The notes under the pieces are model-generated. The model ran no database searches and had not been told where the DNA came from. It saw only the letters and a program-made list of their open reading frames with translations. Position numbers and translations under genes: made by a program. From the NCBI GenBank assembly GCA_017525875.1, contig JAFXSG010000001.1, forward strand, positions 1 to 64,000: DNA of 64,000 nucleotides. The letters run 5' to 3'. Each line of letters opens with the position of its first letter. Within the stretch, counting starts at the first letter, position 1. Below are positions 61,301 through 64,000 of this stretch, in pieces. Source of the stretch: Clostridia bacterium (GTDB lineage Bacteria; Bacillota; Clostridia; Christensenellales; CAG-138).

Positions 61301-61976
61301 GGGCGAAGTCTTCACCGCGACAGCAACGATCATCGTCAACGACTATCCCACCATCAGCGAGGCGCTGAACGTGAGCGGCGGCAATATCGCCTTCACCTCC
61401 ACCGGTGCATATCCATGGGTCGTGGAATTCCTCGACAACAGGGTAGTTGCCAAGAGCACCAACCAGGGCGTTGTAAGCTCCTCTTCCACCGTGACCGCGG
61501 AGACCATGACCCTCGAGGCGGGCGACAAGATCTCCTTCAAGTGGATGGTCAGCAGCGAGTCGAACTACGATAAACTCAAATTCTTCGTCAACAACAGCGA
61601 GATCACCAATATCAGCGGTACGGCCGGCGGCTGGACGACCTATGAATACACGGTCACTTCGAACGGGAGCTATACCTTCAAGTGGGAGTACAATAAGGAC
61701 TATTCCGTCAACTACGGCGACGATACCGGCTGGCTCGACGACGTCGAAATGACATACGTCAATCCGCCCGAGCCTCAATTCCTGCGCGGCGACTGCGACC
61801 AAAACGGCATAGTCGACATCTCCGACGCGCTGCTCGCTCTCAGGCATGCGATGGGCCTGATCACCCTCGAAGGCAACGGTCTGCTCGCGGGCGAGATCGA
61901 CGGCGACGGAGTGATCACCATTTCGGATGCGCTGCTCATCATGCGCTATTCGATGGGCCTTATCGACGAGCTCTGA
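58335..61976 (+). CDS. Secreted subtilisin-family (S8) protease with Big_2 domain and dockerin
   Basis: 1213 aa. A signal peptide (to about 34) is followed by an inhibitor-like prodomain (about 47-140). The catalytic domain has Asp184 (VIDTG), His261 (DHGTHVSS), Asn352 (GNSG) and Ser440 (GTSMATPH), so it should be active. A long beta-rich region (about 480-905, similar to Fn3-like/lactocepin regions) leads to a Big_2 domain (about 916-1002), a jelly-roll-like module (about 1006-1142) and a type I dockerin (about 1150-1213; CDQNGIVDISDALLALRH, IDGDGVITISDALLIMR). It probably digests extracellular protein while fixed to a cohesin scaffold. CGGAGG precedes ATG 58335. A paralogue follows directly. 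Confidence 0.92.
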   Translation: MKKTISKLIAALLAAAMVFSLLGFAARLAPAKAAVETPENTESGRDPHEIVTIMVKLKDAPVLEKVKLDDARSSEMTAALKAKQDKLISQIESKLNGKARLDIAYQYTLIFNGFSFKGEYRLINEIKKLAGVANCYESWSYELPEEVEPDQDPTRLSTSVGWINADDMWSLGYTGQGQTIAVIDTGILKTHNNFSAAPVDPHFNAANLQTILDNYDLCAEQRYTGGTLTGSALYYSAKIPYTYNYFRGNLDVSHNDAGSDHGTHVSSICAGNDNSARGVAYNAQILSMQVFQDGGAEFADILAALEDCAYLHVDALNMSLGADCGFTHDEDLNPTFRLLSENGVNCAVASGNSGYAGSGNNFSGAVPTFNIDDGVTSTPASMPEALCVAASSDSSAATPTSYSSWGTTSDLRIKPEIMAPGDNINAAIGTGSYGTKSGTSMATPHIAGGMVLVNQYVNTAFPDLSEEAKMQMVNTLLMCTAVPSKSGSVPYSVRWQGAGQADLTAAIGTQAYIEVANSVRPKLELGDDDERTGVFDLTFDIVNFSGAALTYTVNPYVLMDNASSMTIGGRQAYVLSHNMLNITNQVTVTKPNTVTVPANGRTTVTVTVDVNPMAASINQKFPLGAYIEGYIMLDGGVDLSVPFLGFYGDWEEAAVFDREYYYDTYLHTNEWPAAWGTNTASANGSLLGVNPFGATTNFLLDRASISPNGDGRMDAIDDVRTYLLRNVENFRYEVVDADSGEQYFVQDIPFCIKGVENGWLSSVEPVGGEDWSKMDAWGGEGLASGTHCILRMTGVMQSVDEFDPAANQNAVWEIPVTVDYDDPEVIYWNMHNGELNIYVSDNHYVAFVGVYSNAACTSLISSELVEENQRGTMSMLTFDVGNRQTVYVKVGDYAYNFITATITEGEGGSLDPVDLEGISLDPAQLTVYEGFSGELNLVRNPSNANNYEITWTSANESIATVRGAMTKGIVTGVTEGTTTVTATATDKNTGEVFTATATIIVNDYPTISEALNVSGGNIAFTSTGAYPWVVEFLDNRVVAKSTNQGVVSSSSTVTAETMTLEAGDKISFKWMVSSESNYDKLKFFVNNSEITNISGTAGGWTTYEYTVTSNGSYTFKWEYNKDYSVNYGDDTGWLDDVEMTYVNPPEPQFLRGDCDQNGIVDISDALLALRHAMGLITLEGNGLLAGEIDGDGVITISDALLIMRYSMGLIDEL

Positions 61977-62000
61977 TCTTTTCATAACGCGCCACAGCCA

Positions 62001-62026
62001 AAGCCCCTCCCTGCGGAGGGGCTTTT
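62001..62026 (+). terminator. Terminator between the two S8 protease genes
   Basis: AAGCCCCTCC (62001-62010), loop CTGC, GGAGGGGCTT (62015-62024), then TT. Confidence 0.85.
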
Positions 62027-62029
62027 CGA

Positions 62030-62058
62030 TTGAGTAAAAGCACAAATTGTGATACAAT
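62030..62058 (+). promoter_or_regulatory. Promoter of the second S8 protease gene
   Basis: TTGAGT (62030-62035), 17-bp spacer, TACAAT (62053-62058) with extended -10 TGA, built like the promoter of the first protease gene. Confidence 0.75.
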
Positions 62059-62093
62059 AACATTCGATCAATATTCTCACCCGGAGGTACCTA

Positions 62094-64000
62094 ATGAAAA
62101 AAACACAAAAACTGTTCGCGGCGATCGTTGCCGTGCTGCTCGTGGTTTCTCTTTTCAGCTTTTTGCCGCCGGCCGCACCTGCCGGCGCGGAAGAGGTCGC
62201 CGTAAAGTCGTCCTCCTCTTCAAGAGATCCGCATGAGATCGTGAACGTCATCGTCAAGCTTGAAGACGCGCCGGTGCTTGAGAACGCCGCGCGCGGCAGC
62301 GAAAAAGCGGATCTGGGGAGCAGAGCGCTCCGCGAAAAACAGACTGCCGTCTCGAATGAGATCGCAGAAAAGCTCAACGGCGGGCAGCAGCTCGACGTGC
62401 TCTATAACTACACACTGCTGTTCAACGGCTTTGCCTTCCGCGGCGAATATCGTCTTATAAACGAGATCAAAAAACTCAAAGGCGTCGCGAACTGCTACGA
62501 AAGCTGGACCTACGCCGCACCGGAAACGATCGAAAGCGAGGAGGATACCAGGCTTGGCACCTCCGTAGGCTGGATCGGCGCACCTGAGCTTTGGGCCCTC
62601 GGCTGCACCGGCGCGGGGCAGACCATCGCCGTTATCGACACCGGCATAATGAAAGAGCATCCCGCGTTTGCCGCCGCTCCCGCAAACCCGCACTTTGACG
62701 CGGCCGCGCTCGACGAGGTGCTCGCTTCCGCCGAGCTCTGCGCGGAGCAGCGCTACACCGGCGGCACGCTCACGGGGCAGGACCTCTATTACAGCGCGAA
62801 AATACCTTATACCTTCAACTATTTTGCCGGCAATACGGACGTTTCGCATTCCTGGGCGATGAACGACCACGGAACGCACGTCAGCTCCATCGCTGCGGGC
62901 AACTCCTCCGGCGCAAGGGGCGTCGCGTATGACGCGCAGATCCTCTCCATGCAGATATTCAACGGCGGAAACGCGGATTGGGTCGATATTATGGCCGCGC
63001 TCGAGGACTGCTCGTATCTCGGCGTGGACACGGTCAACATGAGCCTCGGCGCGGACTGCGGCTTCACTTATGACGACGATATCGAACCCTTTTATGCCCT
63101 GCTCGCAGAGAGCGGCGTGAACGTTGCCGTCTCTTCAGGCAATTCCGGAACAGCCGGCGGCGGCGACCTGTTCAACGGCACCACCCCGACCTTCAACGTG
63201 GATAACGGCACCACAGGCACGCCGGGAACGATCCCCGGCTCCATGAGCGTTGCCGCAAGCGATAACGATTCGGAAGGTTTTCCCGCGTATTACTCCGGCT
63301 GGGGCACGACCTCCGACCTTCGCATCAAGCCGGAGCTGATGGCTCCCGGCAACAATATCGAGGCTGCGACCGATCCGGAGTACTCCGGCAGCAGCTACGA
63401 TATCAAGAGCGGGACCAGCATGGCCGCCCCTCATATAGCGGGCAGCATGGCGCTCGTCAGCCAATACGTCAAGGCAAGTTTCCCGGAGCTTACGCCGACC
63501 GAGCGGATGCAGCTGGTGGACACGCTGCTCATGTGCACCGCTGTGCCGAAAACGAACGAAGGCGTGCCCTTCTCGCCCCGCCAGCAAGGCGCAGGACTTG
63601 CGGATCTTGCGGCTGCGATCTCCACAAGGGCCTATATCGAGGTCCCGGGCAGCATCCGCCCGAAGCTCGAGCTCGGCGATGACGATGAAAAGAGCGGCGT
63701 CTTCTCCTTCGAGTTCGACGTCGTGAATTTCGGCGCGGAGCCCCTTTCATACACTCTTCGTCCATACGTTCTGACTGAGCGGACGAATATGTGGCTCGTC
63801 GGCTATCAGCTCGTGACGATCATGGATCATGCCTCGGAGGATATCACCACTTTCGTGAACGTCACTGCGCCCGCATCGATCACCGTCCCCGCGGGAGGGA
63901 GAACGACCGTATCCGTCACGATAGACCTCGGCTCCCATGCCGCCGTGCTCGACGAGAGTTTTCCGATGGGAGTTTACATCGACGGTTTCATAACGCTCGA
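62094..64000 (+). CDS. Secreted subtilisin-family (S8) protease, 5' part (cut by window end)
   Basis: At least 635 aa are encoded before the window ends; the frame is open at 64000. Signal peptide (to about 32), prodomain starting at DPHEIVNVIVKLEDAPVLE (compare DPHEIVTIMVKLKDAPVLE in the neighbour), and catalytic residues Asp182 (VIDTG), His259 (DHGTHVSS) and Ser442 (GTSMAAPH). Similarity to the 58335 protein runs along the whole visible length, including IRPKLELGDDDE after the catalytic domain, so this is a tandem duplicate that has diverged. CCGGAGG precedes ATG 62094. Whether it also ends in a dockerin cannot be seen. Confidence 0.92.
   Translation, partial: MKKTQKLFAAIVAVLLVVSLFSFLPPAAPAGAEEVAVKSSSSSRDPHEIVNVIVKLEDAPVLENAARGSEKADLGSRALREKQTAVSNEIAEKLNGGQQLDVLYNYTLLFNGFAFRGEYRLINEIKKLKGVANCYESWTYAAPETIESEEDTRLGTSVGWIGAPELWALGCTGAGQTIAVIDTGIMKEHPAFAAAPANPHFDAAALDEVLASAELCAEQRYTGGTLTGQDLYYSAKIPYTFNYFAGNTDVSHSWAMNDHGTHVSSIAAGNSSGARGVAYDAQILSMQIFNGGNADWVDIMAALEDCSYLGVDTVNMSLGADCGFTYDDDIEPFYALLAESGVNVAVSSGNSGTAGGGDLFNGTTPTFNVDNGTTGTPGTIPGSMSVAASDNDSEGFPAYYSGWGTTSDLRIKPELMAPGNNIEAATDPEYSGSSYDIKSGTSMAAPHIAGSMALVSQYVKASFPELTPTERMQLVDTLLMCTAVPKTNEGVPFSPRQQGAGLADLAAAISTRAYIEVPGSIRPKLELGDDDEKSGVFSFEFDVVNFGAEPLSYTLRPYVLTERTNMWLVGYQLVTIMDHASEDITTFVNVTAPASITVPAGGRTTVSVTIDLGSHAAVLDESFPMGVYIDGFITL

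Noticed and set aside
58677-62063. 1128-codon open frame antisense to the first S8 protease
   Set aside because: Long antisense frames arise from the strong GC-ending codon bias of the real gene; no SD, and the sense frame has full catalytic motifs, signal peptide and dockerin.

Overview
The window comes from a fairly GC-rich Gram-positive anaerobe of the class Clostridia, probably an Oscillospiraceae/Ruminococcaceae-like gut bacterium. The evidence is a fused IspH/ribosomal S1 gene, a T-box leader before leuS, the rimP-nusA-ylxR-ylxQ-infB-rbfA-nrnA-truB-ribF cluster, a Na+-translocating biotin decarboxylase, type I dockerins on secreted proteins, frequent TTG starts, and strong Shine-Dalgarno (SD) and sigma-A-type promoters. 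The assignment rests on gene content only.

Layout. 1-507: 3' end of a 5S rRNA, its terminator and a 78-bp-period repeat. 508-3990: Na+-pumping oxaloacetate-type decarboxylase (gamma, biotin carrier, beta, alpha). 4184-5585: two small membrane proteins. 5726-11486: surE, a BaiN/HI0933-like flavoprotein, cmk, plsC and ispH-rpsA. 11576-14791 (minus): M18 aminopeptidase and a D,D-carboxypeptidase. 15054-19934: transglutaminase-like lipoprotein, ylmH, a metal-binding protein, mnmA, deoC and a GNAT. 20204-29227: translation/transcription factor cluster ending in plsY. 29384-37087: PHP phosphatase, an SNF2-type helicase resembling part of mobile-element proteins, gyrB and malQ. 37097-41282: AGCS symporter (minus) and T-box-controlled leuS.

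41428-45183 is the accessory part. A minus-strand operon of unrecognised genes (a 19-aa ORF, a two-TM 72-aa protein, an AT-rich 303-aa secreted protein, a 177-aa membrane protein, perhaps a 27-aa ORF) faces a 145-aa secreted protein gene. Next to them lies an ECF sigma/anti-sigma pair. The operon, the 145-aa gene and the sigma gene all carry nearly the same ~58-bp promoter block (positions 43283-43340, 43373-43429, 45225-45281). This suggests a self-contained ECF-driven regulon that makes secreted proteins of unknown function. It is the best candidate here for an undescribed system.

45414-48894: XRE regulator, an APH-like kinase and a second, different ECF sigma/anti-sigma pair. 49033-52967 (minus): lipid-flippase-like transporter, dGTPase, aroQ and aroE. 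53324-64000: secreted dockerin proteins, including two tandem subtilisin-family proteases (the second cut by the window end), with an AAA ATPase and a VanW protein on the minus strand. No tRNA gene, CRISPR array, IS element or phage gene was recognised.
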